From assembly GCA_031315865.1 (NCBI GenBank), contig JALDRJ010000002.1:3198001-3262000 (forward strand): DNA of 64,000 nt, given 5' to 3'. Positions 35,173 through 44,601 of this stretch are shown here, in pieces; positions within the stretch are counted from its first letter, which is position 1, and each line of letters opens with the position of its first letter. The translations under genes and the position numbers were made by a program. This DNA is from Nitrospirales bacterium. Its GTDB lineage: Bacteria; Nitrospirota; Nitrospiria; Nitrospirales; UBA8639. A model generated the notes under the pieces. That model ran no database searches. It was given only the letters and a program-made list of their open reading frames with translations, and was not told the DNA's origin.

Positions 35173-35187
35173 TGGCACCCCAATTGC
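35173..35187 (+). promoter_or_regulatory. Sigma-54 promoter of the epimerase-pel operon
   Basis: TGGCAC-CCCAA-TTGC, an essentially perfect -24/-12 element with the obligatory GG-N10-GC spacing, preceded by T (TTGGCAC). The predicted start at about 35199 leaves an 18-nt leader whose AGGAGG (about 35200-35205) sits correctly before the ATG at 35217. Expression would therefore need RpoN and an AAA+ enhancer-binding activator. Upstream activator sites could lie in the 35011-35172 region. In Pseudomonas the pel genes are also controlled by an enhancer-binding protein (FleQ). Confidence 0.82.
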
Positions 35188-35216
35188 GAGATCACGCGTA
35201 GGAGGGCAAATGCCAG

Positions 35217-36140
35217 ATGCATGTTCTCGTGACAGGAGGGGCGGGGTTTATCGGTTCGCACTCGGTTGAAGCCTTATTGAATGCTGGAGCCTCAGTGCGA
35301 GTTTTGGACAATTTTTCAACCGGAACCCGGAAAAATTTGCCTAGCAACTCGTCGCTGGAGGTTTGTCACGGAGACATACAGAACTTGGCCGACATTGAAA
35401 ATGCGTTGTCCGATATCACCCATATCTTGCACTTGGCCGCTCAAGTTTCGGTGCAGGATTCCATCAATGATCCGACCAAATCTTGCGGGATCAATATTCA
35501 GGGTTTCGTCAACCTGTTGCAAGCCGCGAAAGCACAAGGAATTCACCGAATCGTCTATGCCTCGAGCGCCGCCGTATACGGACATCCTCATCGTCTGCCA
35601 CTCTCCGAAGACGATCCAGTCGCGCCGATTTCTCCCTATGGCCTTGAAAAGAGTGTTAATGATCAATATGCCGGACTTTTTCATGCGCTGTTTGGTCGCT
35701 CAACGCTTGGGCTTCGATATTTCAATGTGTATGGACCTCGTCAGGATCCCCGGTCTCCCTATGCCGGTGTCATCAGCAAATTTATGGACAACATGCGACA
35801 CCGACGTGCCCTCACCGTGTTTGGAGACGGGAAACAGACTCGTGATTTCGTATTCGTGAAAGATGTCGCTCAGTGCAATGTCCAGGCTCTCCAGGCAGAA
35901 ACAACGGGAGTTTGTCATGTCGCCACAGGGACGAGTCGAAGCCTCCTTGAAATGATTCAAGCGCTGTTCAACGTTATTGGCTATGAAGTCCCGGTTGTTT
36001 ATCAAGATGCGAAGTCCGGAGATATCCCACATTCTGCATCCCATGTCGAGAAGTTAGCTCTGACATTAAAAATGCCGTGTGCAACCCCGTTTGAGACAGG
36101 ACTGAGACTCCTCTGGGATCACGTGAATTCAGCTGAATAA
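35217..36140 (+). CDS. UDP-sugar 4-epimerase of the Pel locus (PelX-like)
   Basis: 307 residues. It is an extended short-chain dehydrogenase: TGGAGFIGS NAD-binding motif at the N terminus, DNFSTG and HLAAQVSV segments, the catalytic Ser in ASSAAVYG and YGLEK (YxxxK). LRYFNVYGPRQDP matches the GalE/WbpP-type C4-epimerase consensus. Pel polymer is rich in N-acetylgalactosamine, and some pel loci carry a UDP-GlcNAc 4-epimerase (PelX) to supply UDP-GalNAc; position as the first gene of the operon, 6 bp before pelA, supports that role. The sugar specificity is inferred from context, not from residues. Confidence 0.85.
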   Translation: MHVLVTGGAGFIGSHSVEALLNAGASVRVLDNFSTGTRKNLPSNSSLEVCHGDIQNLADIENALSDITHILHLAAQVSVQDSINDPTKSCGINIQGFVNLLQAAKAQGIHRIVYASSAAVYGHPHRLPLSEDDPVAPISPYGLEKSVNDQYAGLFHALFGRSTLGLRYFNVYGPRQDPRSPYAGVISKFMDNMRHRRALTVFGDGKQTRDFVFVKDVAQCNVQALQAETTGVCHVATGTSRSLLEMIQALFNVIGYEVPVVYQDAKSGDIPHSASHVEKLALTLKMPCATPFETGLRLLWDHVNSAE

Positions 36141-36146
36141 CGAATC

Positions 36147-38936
36147 ATGGGAATCCGTTCATACGCTCGTACATTGGGTCATGTCTTGTGCCTGCTTGGC
36201 CTGCTGAGTCTTCCCAATCATTTGGCTCTGGGGGCTGATCCAAGCGTCGCCTTCTATTACGGAAATCATGCCCCCCTCGATGAGTTGAAGGCCTTCGATG
36301 TCGTGGTGGTAGAACCTGATCATGGGTATGACCCGCAAGCCTATCGATCATCAAACAGCGAATTGTTTGCCTACGTCAGTTTGGGGGAATTTACGCCTTC
36401 ACGCAGCTACGCCCGGGAAATCCCGGACAGTTGGGTGTTAGGAAGCAATACACAGTGGGATTCTTCGATTATCGATCAACGACAAAACGAATGGGCCTCG
36501 TTTGCGGCAGATCGGATTATCGGGCCTCTGTGGAAACAAGGGTACCGAGGATTTTTTCTGGACACCCTTGATTCGTATCATCTCGTCGCACACACGCCTG
36601 AACAGAAAGCGCAACAGGAACATGGTCTTGCCAAGGTCATTCAATCGATCAAAGGCAGGTATCCAGAAGTCAAACTCATTCTCAATCGAGGGTTTGAAAT
36701 TCTACCTACCGTGGCCGAACACACATTCGCCGTGGCCGCTGAATCATTGTTTCGTGGCTGGGATCAGGGTCGCGCCCGGTACATTGAAGTCTCAGAAGTA
36801 GATCGTCAATGGTTGCTCGAGCAATTGCTGAACGTTCAACGAACCTATCAACTGCCAGTCATCGCCATCGATTATCTCCCGCCGCATCAGCGGCAGGCCG
36901 CCAGAAACGTTGCCCGACACATTCAACATCTTGGGATTATCCCTTGGGTGAGTACGCCTCAACTGGACATGATGGGTATCGGAGCCCTGGAGGTCATGCC
37001 AAGAAAAGTCCTGACCTTGTTCGATGGCGCGCACGATCCCGATCCGGAGCACAGCGACCTTCACCGGTTTCTGGATTTTCCGTTAAACCATCTGGGATAT
37101 ATCCCAGAACATCGAGACGTACGATCGTCCTTACCCGATTCGCCACTCATCGGTCGATACGCAGGGATTGTCCTGTGGGTTTCAGGAGACCGACATCCAT
37201 GGAGCCAAAGACTCTATCACTGGCTGTTGCGTCAGAAAGAGCAGGGTCTTCCAATCGTGATGTTTGATTCATTTGGCCTTCCTCTGGAGGAGCGATTCCT
37301 TTCAGCATTTCAACTTCAGCTCGGAACGACACGGCAGCCGACGGGGAACGTACGATTTTCGATCAAAGATCCACGCATCGGGTACGAGATTCAACCGATA
37401 CCGAAGCGACGAGAGTTTGTCCCGATCACGACCAAAGAAGGAATGACAATCCTTCAAGTGGAAACCGAAAGCGGGCAACAGCAAGACGTCATCTCCATCA
37501 CGCCATGGGGTGGATATGCTCTGTCCCCCTATACCGTGATTCAACTTCCAGGCCTCGAGCATTCTCGCTGGGTCTTTGATCCCATACAGTTTCTGCAAGA
37601 CACGTTACGCTTGCCGTCAATGCCCGTACCCGACACCACCACGCATAACGGTCGCCGGATATTATTGACTCACATCGATGGCGATGGATTTCCTAGCCTC
37701 GCGGAATTTCCGGGAAACTTCTATGCCGGAGAAGTGCTCTACCGGGAAATATTGCAGAAGTATCGTATTCCGACGACGGTTTCAGTGATCGAAGGCGAAG
37801 TCGGATCGACCGGTCTCTATCCAAACATCAGCAAACGGTTTGAAAAGACGGTCCGGGCGATGTTTGCCTTGGATCATGTGGAAATAGCCAGCCATTCATA
37901 TTCTCACCCTCTGAATTGGAGGGAATTTGTGATATCCGGGCCAAACCGACCGGGAGATTACAATCTCAACATTCCGAACTACGTGTACGGACCGGAAAGT
38001 TTGAGTCGTGAAATTCAAGGGTCTATCGAGTACATCAATGCCCATCTGGCCCCCCCAAACAAACGTGTTCAGGTGTTTTTATGGACCGGGGATTGTGACC
38101 CGGACGAAGAAGCCGTAGGCCTCACTTACGAGATGCAGGTTGGCAATATGAATGGCGGGGACACGATCATGACGAAGGAGAATAAGTCACTCACCGCGGT
38201 CACCGCATTCGGAATCAAGAAAGGGGAGCATTTTCAGATCTATGCTCCGAATCAGAATGAAAATTTGTATACCCATAGATGGACGGGGCCTTTCTACGGT
38301 TTTGAACGCGTGATCGAAACCTTTGAACTCACCGACCGCCCCAGGAGATTGAAACCCATTAACATCTATTTTCACACCTATTCAGGGAGTAAAAAGGCTT
38401 CACTCAACGCCTTGCACCGTGTCTATCGTTGGGCGTTGTCTCAAAAGATTAATCCCATTTACGCGTCCGACTATATCCAACGAATCCATGATTTCAACCG
38501 TGTCGTCGTCGCAAAGGCCGGTGAGACTTGGAACATTCGAGGAGCACAGCAGTTGCGCGAGCTACGCGTGCCCATATCCGCCGGATACCCGGACCTGTCA
38601 AAAAGCGTAGGAGTAACTGGATATTCTGATCATGAATCTCATCGATATATTCATCTCAACGATCCGAATGAGAGCATTATTCAATTCAGCCCCAAGCCAG
38701 CTGCGCTACCATATCTTCGCGAAACCAATGGGGAAATATTGGCATGGGCGAGAACCAATGAAAGCATTCACCTCACGATCAAGTCCTATCTCCCCCTGGT
38801 GGTCTCACTCGGGAATACCAAACATTGTCAGGTATTGACTAAGGGAACACGCGTAAAAAACCGACAAGAAGGGAAAGTATTCAACCTTTTTGTTGAACAA
38901 CGACGTGAAAAACCCATCAGCCTTACATGTTCTTAG
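36147..38936 (+). CDS. pelA: PelA: bifunctional Pel polysaccharide hydrolase/deacetylase
   Basis: 929 residues (Pseudomonas PelA is about 950). A signal peptide is followed by the GH114/GH166-like TIM-barrel domain (about 30-275: VAFYYGNHAPLDELKAFDVV, GYRGFFLDTLDSY), with Glu199 in AAESLF the candidate acid. A middle Rossmann-like region follows. The deacetylase domain has THIDGDGF (Asp511, Asp513) and SHSYSHP (His583, His587), matching the metal/catalytic Asp and two His of PelA. Periplasmic PelA trims and partly deacetylates the polymer, giving it positive charge. It overlaps the pelB frame by 47 bp. Confidence 0.93.
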   Translation: MGIRSYARTLGHVLCLLGLLSLPNHLALGADPSVAFYYGNHAPLDELKAFDVVVVEPDHGYDPQAYRSSNSELFAYVSLGEFTPSRSYAREIPDSWVLGSNTQWDSSIIDQRQNEWASFAADRIIGPLWKQGYRGFFLDTLDSYHLVAHTPEQKAQQEHGLAKVIQSIKGRYPEVKLILNRGFEILPTVAEHTFAVAAESLFRGWDQGRARYIEVSEVDRQWLLEQLLNVQRTYQLPVIAIDYLPPHQRQAARNVARHIQHLGIIPWVSTPQLDMMGIGALEVMPRKVLTLFDGAHDPDPEHSDLHRFLDFPLNHLGYIPEHRDVRSSLPDSPLIGRYAGIVLWVSGDRHPWSQRLYHWLLRQKEQGLPIVMFDSFGLPLEERFLSAFQLQLGTTRQPTGNVRFSIKDPRIGYEIQPIPKRREFVPITTKEGMTILQVETESGQQQDVISITPWGGYALSPYTVIQLPGLEHSRWVFDPIQFLQDTLRLPSMPVPDTTTHNGRRILLTHIDGDGFPSLAEFPGNFYAGEVLYREILQKYRIPTTVSVIEGEVGSTGLYPNISKRFEKTVRAMFALDHVEIASHSYSHPLNWREFVISGPNRPGDYNLNIPNYVYGPESLSREIQGSIEYINAHLAPPNKRVQVFLWTGDCDPDEEAVGLTYEMQVGNMNGGDTIMTKENKSLTAVTAFGIKKGEHFQIYAPNQNENLYTHRWTGPFYGFERVIETFELTDRPRRLKPINIYFHTYSGSKKASLNALHRVYRWALSQKINPIYASDYIQRIHDFNRVVVAKAGETWNIRGAQQLRELRVPISAGYPDLSKSVGVTGYSDHESHRYIHLNDPNESIIQFSPKPAALPYLRETNGEILAWARTNESIHLTIKSYLPLVVSLGNTKHCQVLTKGTRVKNRQEGKVFNLFVEQRREKPISLTCS

Positions 38937-41900
38937 GCAATCGGATCGCCAATCCAAGGAACGGTTGTTTTCACTATGGTCTATCTTGTTATTCGCTGTT
39001 GGAATCGTCTTCGTCCTCATGACGTTATTCCCGAAGCAACGGATTTTCAATCAGGTCGCCCAGGCAAACCAGGCTTCTACTGTGAGCACGTTTTTTTTGG
39101 AGAACCTACTTCGGGCCAGGCCGGATGATGCCGATCTTCGTTTGCTTCTTGCGCATCATTATTTGGAAGTCGGACAGATCACTCAGGCGCAGACAACATT
39201 GACGCAACTTTTGGACAGTACTCAGGATGATGTATGGCTCAAGGCACGATTGCTTGCACTACGCCTGCAAAAGATTCGAACTCTGGCGCTTCCGGAAGGA
39301 TCTCTCCAACGCCAGAATGGTATGGGACAACTTCGGGACCAGATTCACGTGATGATCTCTTCCGGGCATTCACTCCAGACAAAAGTCCTGACTCAACTTG
39401 CGCAGTCGGCGCAATTAATCGGAGAGCCTGAGCTTGCGCAAATGCTGTATGAACGGCTGGGGACGCAATCTGAGCCTCAATCGTCGGCGTGGTTTGCTAA
39501 GGCAGCCGGACTGGCATTGGAACGAAGTGCCTATAAACAGGCTGCATCCTTGTATTTTTCCGCACTGCGTTATGCACAAACCCAGCAAGAGAAAAAAGCC
39601 TATTACATGGCAGCACTTAAAGTCCTGCAAGCGGGAAATTTTTTGGCAGAGGCCATTCAGCAAGCTCAAACGCATCTGGAAGACGTGAACCAGGATGAAG
39701 AAATATTGTTGTTTTTAATCGCGCTTGGTCGAGCGGCTGGGAATGGTGCGTTTGCTCAAAAATACGTAAAAGACCTCCTGCGGATTGCATTCGTCCCTAC
39801 TACTGGACATGTGATCCCCACAAGATATGAACCCAAAAGTCAGGAAGCAACGCATTCATGGATCTTCGCTCCAACCGCTTCAAATATGCACATGGACTCC
39901 CGAACAGAACGTTGGAGGACAACATACGGACGCCGTGAGTATCGATGGCTTACGAACAGCCAGCCATCCCATCAACATCCCGCGCTGCGTCCATTCGATG
40001 ATCGAATTTATTCGCTGGCCTATACCGTTTTCCTCGAGAATCAGAACCTTCAGGATGCCTTTGCTCTCGCGCAGGCGGCTGTCCAGCAAGCCCCTCAACG
40101 ATTGACGTGGAGAAAACGGTTGGCACAGGTCGCGGAATGGACTGGTCGGCAGGATGTCGCACTTGCACAATGGCGATTCATGGCCGAGCGAAACCCAAGT
40201 ATCGCATCGTTTGAGCAAATTCTTCGTTTAGCCCCCGGTGCGTGGAATGACGCGCAGGTAATTTTTTCATTGTTGGGGCTAGGGAAAATTCGCTCCTTGT
40301 CTGATGAAGAATGGCATAGGCTAATCGATGCATTTGAACGAGAGGGACAACCAAAGCAGGCCATCGCGTATCTCACTCACCTCAACCAACAATCACCCGC
40401 TCGCCCCCTCCTTGAGGCCATCGCCGTCCTGTACCGGCGGATGGGGAAAAACGATCAGGCTTACGAGTCCTATCGCATCTTGGAAAACCTGTACGGGAAA
40501 AATATCCGGTGGGCAATGGAGCAGGCTAACCTGCTCGTCCGTCGTGGTGACTTGCGTGGCGCCTACGACGTGTTGCGACAGGACATGAGCCTGGCTCAGC
40601 CGAATGATCTGGACTTTTGGAAACTATTAGGGCATGTGGCCTGGACGCTGGAAGAAGATCAACAGGCGGAAGATGCGTATCGCCAGTTGTGGACTCACCG
40701 GGAATTATCAGCGACAGGCCAAGAGCGGTTGATTCTGTTAGCCCGGCAAAGCAGACCGTTTGAAGCGATCGATATCGGCTTGGCGGGATGGAGGAATACC
40801 CATAGTCCCAGGTTTTTACTTCAAGCCTTGGATTTGTTGTTACAAGAGAAAAAGCACCAAGAAATTCAAGCGATCTTGAACGGATTACTGCCCTGGGAGG
40901 AAAAACTGGTCGCTCAGAACGAACGGTATTGGGTCATCCGCGCTGAAGTCATGGCTAAAATGGGGCAGCCAGAGGAAGGTCTTCACGCCTATCAACGAGC
41001 CTTAGCGCTCAATCCTGAATCCAGTGAGATCAAAGAAGCCTTTTTATGGTTCCTTATCGATCAGAACGACCGGGTGGAGCTGGAATTATCTGTCAACGAT
41101 TGGCGGGACATGGCCGAACAGGACCCACGCCTCTGGGGAGCGATGGCGGCTGCCTACATGGTCCTTGATCGTCCCAAACCGGCGCTTCCCTATTTCGTCC
41201 GTCAACTGAAACACAACCAGCATGATTACCTCTGGCTCCTCAATTATGCCAGCGCGTTGGAAGCCTCATCCTACACGGCATTAGCGTGGAAGGTTCGTCA
41301 ACATGCATGGCTTGGCGTGCGTCAACGCCTGCTCACGACTCCACCGGAAGAACATGCACCTCACATGCGAGAAGCCTACGCCATGCTCGCGAATGTCAAA
41401 GACCCGGGTGACGCGCTTCTTGAACTTTTTCGTCAAGAAGACATCCATCGCACGTCGCGCACATCGCCCGTCATGAAAGAGTTAGTCCTGTCATGGCTGC
41501 TCTCACAAGAAGCCTTCGACGCGGCCAAGATGTGGCTTTGGAAAAACTATGCACGCCGTATGACGGCCCCCGGATGGGCGGAACTCGCCATCGCGCTCGA
41601 GGACAACGATTGGGAATCGATCCATGCCATCGTCACCCGCCACACCAAGACATTATCACGATCTGACAACATTGAGGCGGCCAGCCGTCTCGACCGTCTG
41701 ACACTCGCACAAACCCTGGCCTTCGACTCCATGAGTCGCGACCCAGACAATACCGTGGCCCATGTTCAATATCAGGAAGCTATCAAATTCGCCGTCGATC
41801 AAATCACCTCTCGCATCATGTTTGAAGATCGTCGTCCACTATCGAGTTATGCGTGGAAGACAGCCATTCCCATTCAGCTTGGCAGAATGGAGGTTCGTCC

Positions 41901-42711
41901 GGAAGCCTCGGTTACCTGGCAAACGAGTACTGACGCCTCGGCGTTTTCCGGCGTCCCCCATGTCGATCGTCAAATCGGCGCATCCGTTGGATACCGGCGT
42001 CCTTCCATGTTTCTCCGGCTTACAGGATTTCAACGAAGCGCAGTATCGAACTTTTGGGGTGTAGGAATGATGTATGAACAAGCGTGGAACGACCATTTTT
42101 CATCAATCCTCACGCTTGGGCGCAATTACAAAGCTGATGACTCGATTGCGTTGCAAGTCGGAGGCGTCAAGGATTTCATCAGGGGACAGGGCCTGTATTA
42201 TTTTTCTAAACGACAGTTTGTGTCGCTTCAGTTGGATGCGCCATGGTTTTTCACGCAATCCCGTGACGCCCTCGGGCACGCTCTAGGCGTCGAAGGCGCG
42301 CTTGGCCATCACCTTCGACGAGAATACCCAGACGTAACCGTACGAGTCACCGGGAATGTCCGGCGATATTGGCGAGTCAACACTCTTCCCGCGAGCATTC
42401 GCCCCATATTCCCTGGCAACCAACCTCTGACATCCGATCTCGTCGTTCCAAGAGAATTTTCCCAGTTGGGCATAAATCTCAGCTTCGGCGATTCCATTCG
42501 AGATGTGTATACCAAAGGAATCCGGCCGTTCGGATTACTCGGAGCGAACCATAACAGTACAAACGGATTTGGCTATAGCGTGGAAGCTGGAATGGCAGCC
42601 CGGTTACTGGGACAAGACCGATTGGTGCTGTTCGGTAGTCATATCCGCGGTGGGTTTGGGCAGAATGCGAAGACCACCCAAATGAACCTGGAATATCAAC
42701 GTTGGTTTTAA
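38890..42711 (+). CDS. pelB: PelB-like outer-membrane exporter with TPR scaffold
   Basis: 1273 residues (Pseudomonas PelB about 1190). One inner-membrane helix (LWSILLFAVGIVFVLMTLF, about 28-46), a long periplasmic alpha-helical region of many TPR-type repeats (about 70-920), and a C-terminal beta-barrel (about 960-1273) ending in the aromatic YQRWF that outer-membrane proteins use for BAM recognition. The barrel part has alternating strands such as ASVTWQTSTDASAF and ASVGYRRPSMFLRLTGF. The start is uncertain: TTG 38890 or GTG 38905, both inside pelA. PelB guides the polymer, localises PelA and forms the exit pore with PelC. Confidence 0.9.
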   Translation: MLNNDVKNPSALHVLRQSDRQSKERLFSLWSILLFAVGIVFVLMTLFPKQRIFNQVAQANQASTVSTFFLENLLRARPDDADLRLLLAHHYLEVGQITQAQTTLTQLLDSTQDDVWLKARLLALRLQKIRTLALPEGSLQRQNGMGQLRDQIHVMISSGHSLQTKVLTQLAQSAQLIGEPELAQMLYERLGTQSEPQSSAWFAKAAGLALERSAYKQAASLYFSALRYAQTQQEKKAYYMAALKVLQAGNFLAEAIQQAQTHLEDVNQDEEILLFLIALGRAAGNGAFAQKYVKDLLRIAFVPTTGHVIPTRYEPKSQEATHSWIFAPTASNMHMDSRTERWRTTYGRREYRWLTNSQPSHQHPALRPFDDRIYSLAYTVFLENQNLQDAFALAQAAVQQAPQRLTWRKRLAQVAEWTGRQDVALAQWRFMAERNPSIASFEQILRLAPGAWNDAQVIFSLLGLGKIRSLSDEEWHRLIDAFEREGQPKQAIAYLTHLNQQSPARPLLEAIAVLYRRMGKNDQAYESYRILENLYGKNIRWAMEQANLLVRRGDLRGAYDVLRQDMSLAQPNDLDFWKLLGHVAWTLEEDQQAEDAYRQLWTHRELSATGQERLILLARQSRPFEAIDIGLAGWRNTHSPRFLLQALDLLLQEKKHQEIQAILNGLLPWEEKLVAQNERYWVIRAEVMAKMGQPEEGLHAYQRALALNPESSEIKEAFLWFLIDQNDRVELELSVNDWRDMAEQDPRLWGAMAAAYMVLDRPKPALPYFVRQLKHNQHDYLWLLNYASALEASSYTALAWKVRQHAWLGVRQRLLTTPPEEHAPHMREAYAMLANVKDPGDALLELFRQEDIHRTSRTSPVMKELVLSWLLSQEAFDAAKMWLWKNYARRMTAPGWAELAIALEDNDWESIHAIVTRHTKTLSRSDNIEAASRLDRLTLAQTLAFDSMSRDPDNTVAHVQYQEAIKFAVDQITSRIMFEDRRPLSSYAWKTAIPIQLGRMEVRPEASVTWQTSTDASAFSGVPHVDRQIGASVGYRRPSMFLRLTGFQRSAVSNFWGVGMMYEQAWNDHFSSILTLGRNYKADDSIALQVGGVKDFIRGQGLYYFSKRQFVSLQLDAPWFFTQSRDALGHALGVEGALGHHLRREYPDVTVRVTGNVRRYWRVNTLPASIRPIFPGNQPLTSDLVVPREFSQLGINLSFGDSIRDVYTKGIRPFGLLGANHNSTNGFGYSVEAGMAARLLGQDRLVLFGSHIRGGFGQNAKTTQMNLEYQRWF

Positions 42712-42727
42712 CGACAAGGGTGACAAG

Positions 42728-43252
42728 ATGAAAAACACAGGATGCTTCATGATGAGTCTAGCGTGTCTGTTTGTGGTGAGCTGTACGGCCATCGATCATT
42801 CCCAGAGTCCTATACTTGATCAACAGGCATCATGGGCTCTCCTTCCCATCCTGAACTACACCGAAACGCCACAAGCCGGCCGGCGCGCCGAATCGATCAC
42901 CTCGGCGCTCCTTCATAGCCGGGGGCTGCAACAAGTTCAGCAGTATCCATCGAATCTTCAGGATGGGGCGTCGGTTCTGGGATCCGATCATCAACTGTAT
43001 GACTCGGCCCTCGCTTGGGCCAAGAAACAAAACATTCGGTATGGGATAACCGGGACCGTCGATGAATGGCGGTACAAAGTCGGCATTGACGGCGAACCGG
43101 CAGTCGGCGTCAGCCTGCGATTGATCGACTTGAAGACCGATCAAGTCGTGTGGAGCGCTGTCGGCGGTCAAACCGGTTGGAGTCGAGAGGCCGTCAGTGC
43201 CGTGGCTCAAAAGCTGATCAAGCGTCTTCTTGATGAAGTCACGTTGAGCTAA
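42728..43252 (+). CDS. pelC: PelC-like outer-membrane lipoprotein
   Basis: 174 residues (Pseudomonas PelC 172). The lipobox VVSC gives Cys19 after a hydrophobic signal. The mature part has an N-terminal strand WALLPILNYTETPQAGRRA (the 'lP..n.s....g...' start of the PelC/TolB-N-like fold) and ends with SLRLIDLKTDQVVWSAVGGQ. PelC forms a dodecameric ring that funnels polymer into PelB. It begins 16 bp after pelB, and its stop overlaps pelD by one base (TAATG). Confidence 0.88.
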   Translation: MKNTGCFMMSLACLFVVSCTAIDHSQSPILDQQASWALLPILNYTETPQAGRRAESITSALLHSRGLQQVQQYPSNLQDGASVLGSDHQLYDSALAWAKKQNIRYGITGTVDEWRYKVGIDGEPAVGVSLRLIDLKTDQVVWSAVGGQTGWSREAVSAVAQKLIKRLLDEVTLS

Positions 43253-44601
43253 TGCGCCTTCCTTTTCATTTACGAGCCGTCCCGAAACCATGGCAATGGG
43301 TGGAAACCTGTGTCTTAACCGGTGTCGTCTTGGCAGCCAATCATTGGTTCTCGCCGGGTGATCCGTTTCTCATCACGACCGCATTTCCTTGGATTTGGCT
43401 CATTACCCTGCTTTTGGCGCTGCGGTATGGAACGTGGGCGGGCTTGTTGTCTTCAGGCATAATTTTGAGCGCCCTATTTCTTGAAATGCGACTCGGCCAT
43501 CTTGCCGATGCTGCCATCCCCAAAGTCTACATCATTGGAGGCGTCCTGTTTATCGCGATTAGCGGAGAATTCGGGAGTCGGTGGAACATGTACCTCAAAC
43601 AGATGGAAGAACGGAACGATTATCTGGATCAACGTTTACAGGAAACTGCCCGTGCGTACCATTTACTCGGGGTTTCTCATCATCGTCTCGAAGAACATTT
43701 AGTCAGTCAACCCTTGACGCTTCGCGATGCCTTGAAACGTTTGCGTGGCATGTTACGGGAAGGCGACGAGGAAGTTCCTGTGGCGGCGGCGGAACGCCTC
43801 ATCCAACTGTTGACGCAATTTTTCCAATTGGAAATGGCCGGGCTCTTTCGATCGATCGAACCGAACCTCGAAGGCAGACCGATGGCTACGGTCGGAGCGA
43901 TGGGACCGCTCGCCAGCGATGATCCATTAGTCCATCATGCCAGAACCAGCAAAGCATTTTCTCATGTCATGATGGACGGATCGGTCTCCGTCTTGAACAC
44001 CCAGTACCTGATCGCCGCTCCGGCGATGGCGAGCACAGGATTGATCGTTGGCTGGTTGGTGGTCGAGCGCATGCGTTTCTTAAACCTCCACGAAGAGAGT
44101 TTGCGCATGTTAAAGATTTTCTTGAATTACTTCGCCGACGGGTTTCAAACGGCTGTGCTTGCACGCCCCATCCTTGAAGCATTTCCCGACTGTCCCGTCA
44201 CGTTCGCCCGCGAATTGCCACGATTAGTCCATTTGCAATATGAACTGGGCCTCGATAGCCGGGTCGTCGTGTTTGACGTGAATGGCCCGACGATGCGGGA
44301 AGAAATCGTCTTTCATATTCTTCACCATACGCGAGGCTTAGATGTCGCCTGGGACATGCGCCATGAAGAAACTCGTCGTCTTTGTATCCTGCTTCCCTTC
44401 TCTGATGATGCGGCGATTGAAGGCTACCTCGCCCGTATTCAACAGCTCCTGCGTGAACGTTTCGGCAAAGGGTTTGAGGAGGCAGAGATCCAGGTCAGTG
44501 TTCGAAGTTTACACGAACCGAATCCTTCCACCATTGTTCAAGATTTGATCGTCGGAAATTATGATCGCAAGAATGTTTCTGTGCTTAGCGGTGTTGCTTG
44601 A
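43252..44601 (+). CDS. pelD: PelD: inner-membrane c-di-GMP receptor (GAF plus degenerate GGDEF)
   Basis: 449 residues (Pseudomonas 455). Four N-terminal membrane helices (about 17-115), a short coiled coil (WNMYLKQMEERNDYLDQRLQ), a GAF domain (about 160-320) and a C-terminal GGDEF-like domain. The inhibitory-site motif RGLD (Arg361, Asp364) is intact and stands exactly five residues before RHEET (370-374), which replaces the GGDEF active site. This is the arrangement by which PelD binds c-di-GMP without making it. It is therefore predicted to activate the PelF/PelG synthase when c-di-GMP is high. Confidence 0.92.
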   Translation: MRLPFHLRAVPKPWQWVETCVLTGVVLAANHWFSPGDPFLITTAFPWIWLITLLLALRYGTWAGLLSSGIILSALFLEMRLGHLADAAIPKVYIIGGVLFIAISGEFGSRWNMYLKQMEERNDYLDQRLQETARAYHLLGVSHHRLEEHLVSQPLTLRDALKRLRGMLREGDEEVPVAAAERLIQLLTQFFQLEMAGLFRSIEPNLEGRPMATVGAMGPLASDDPLVHHARTSKAFSHVMMDGSVSVLNTQYLIAAPAMASTGLIVGWLVVERMRFLNLHEESLRMLKIFLNYFADGFQTAVLARPILEAFPDCPVTFARELPRLVHLQYELGLDSRVVVFDVNGPTMREEIVFHILHHTRGLDVAWDMRHEETRRLCILLPFSDDAAIEGYLARIQQLLRERFGKGFEEAEIQVSVRSLHEPNPSTIVQDLIVGNYDRKNVSVLSGVA

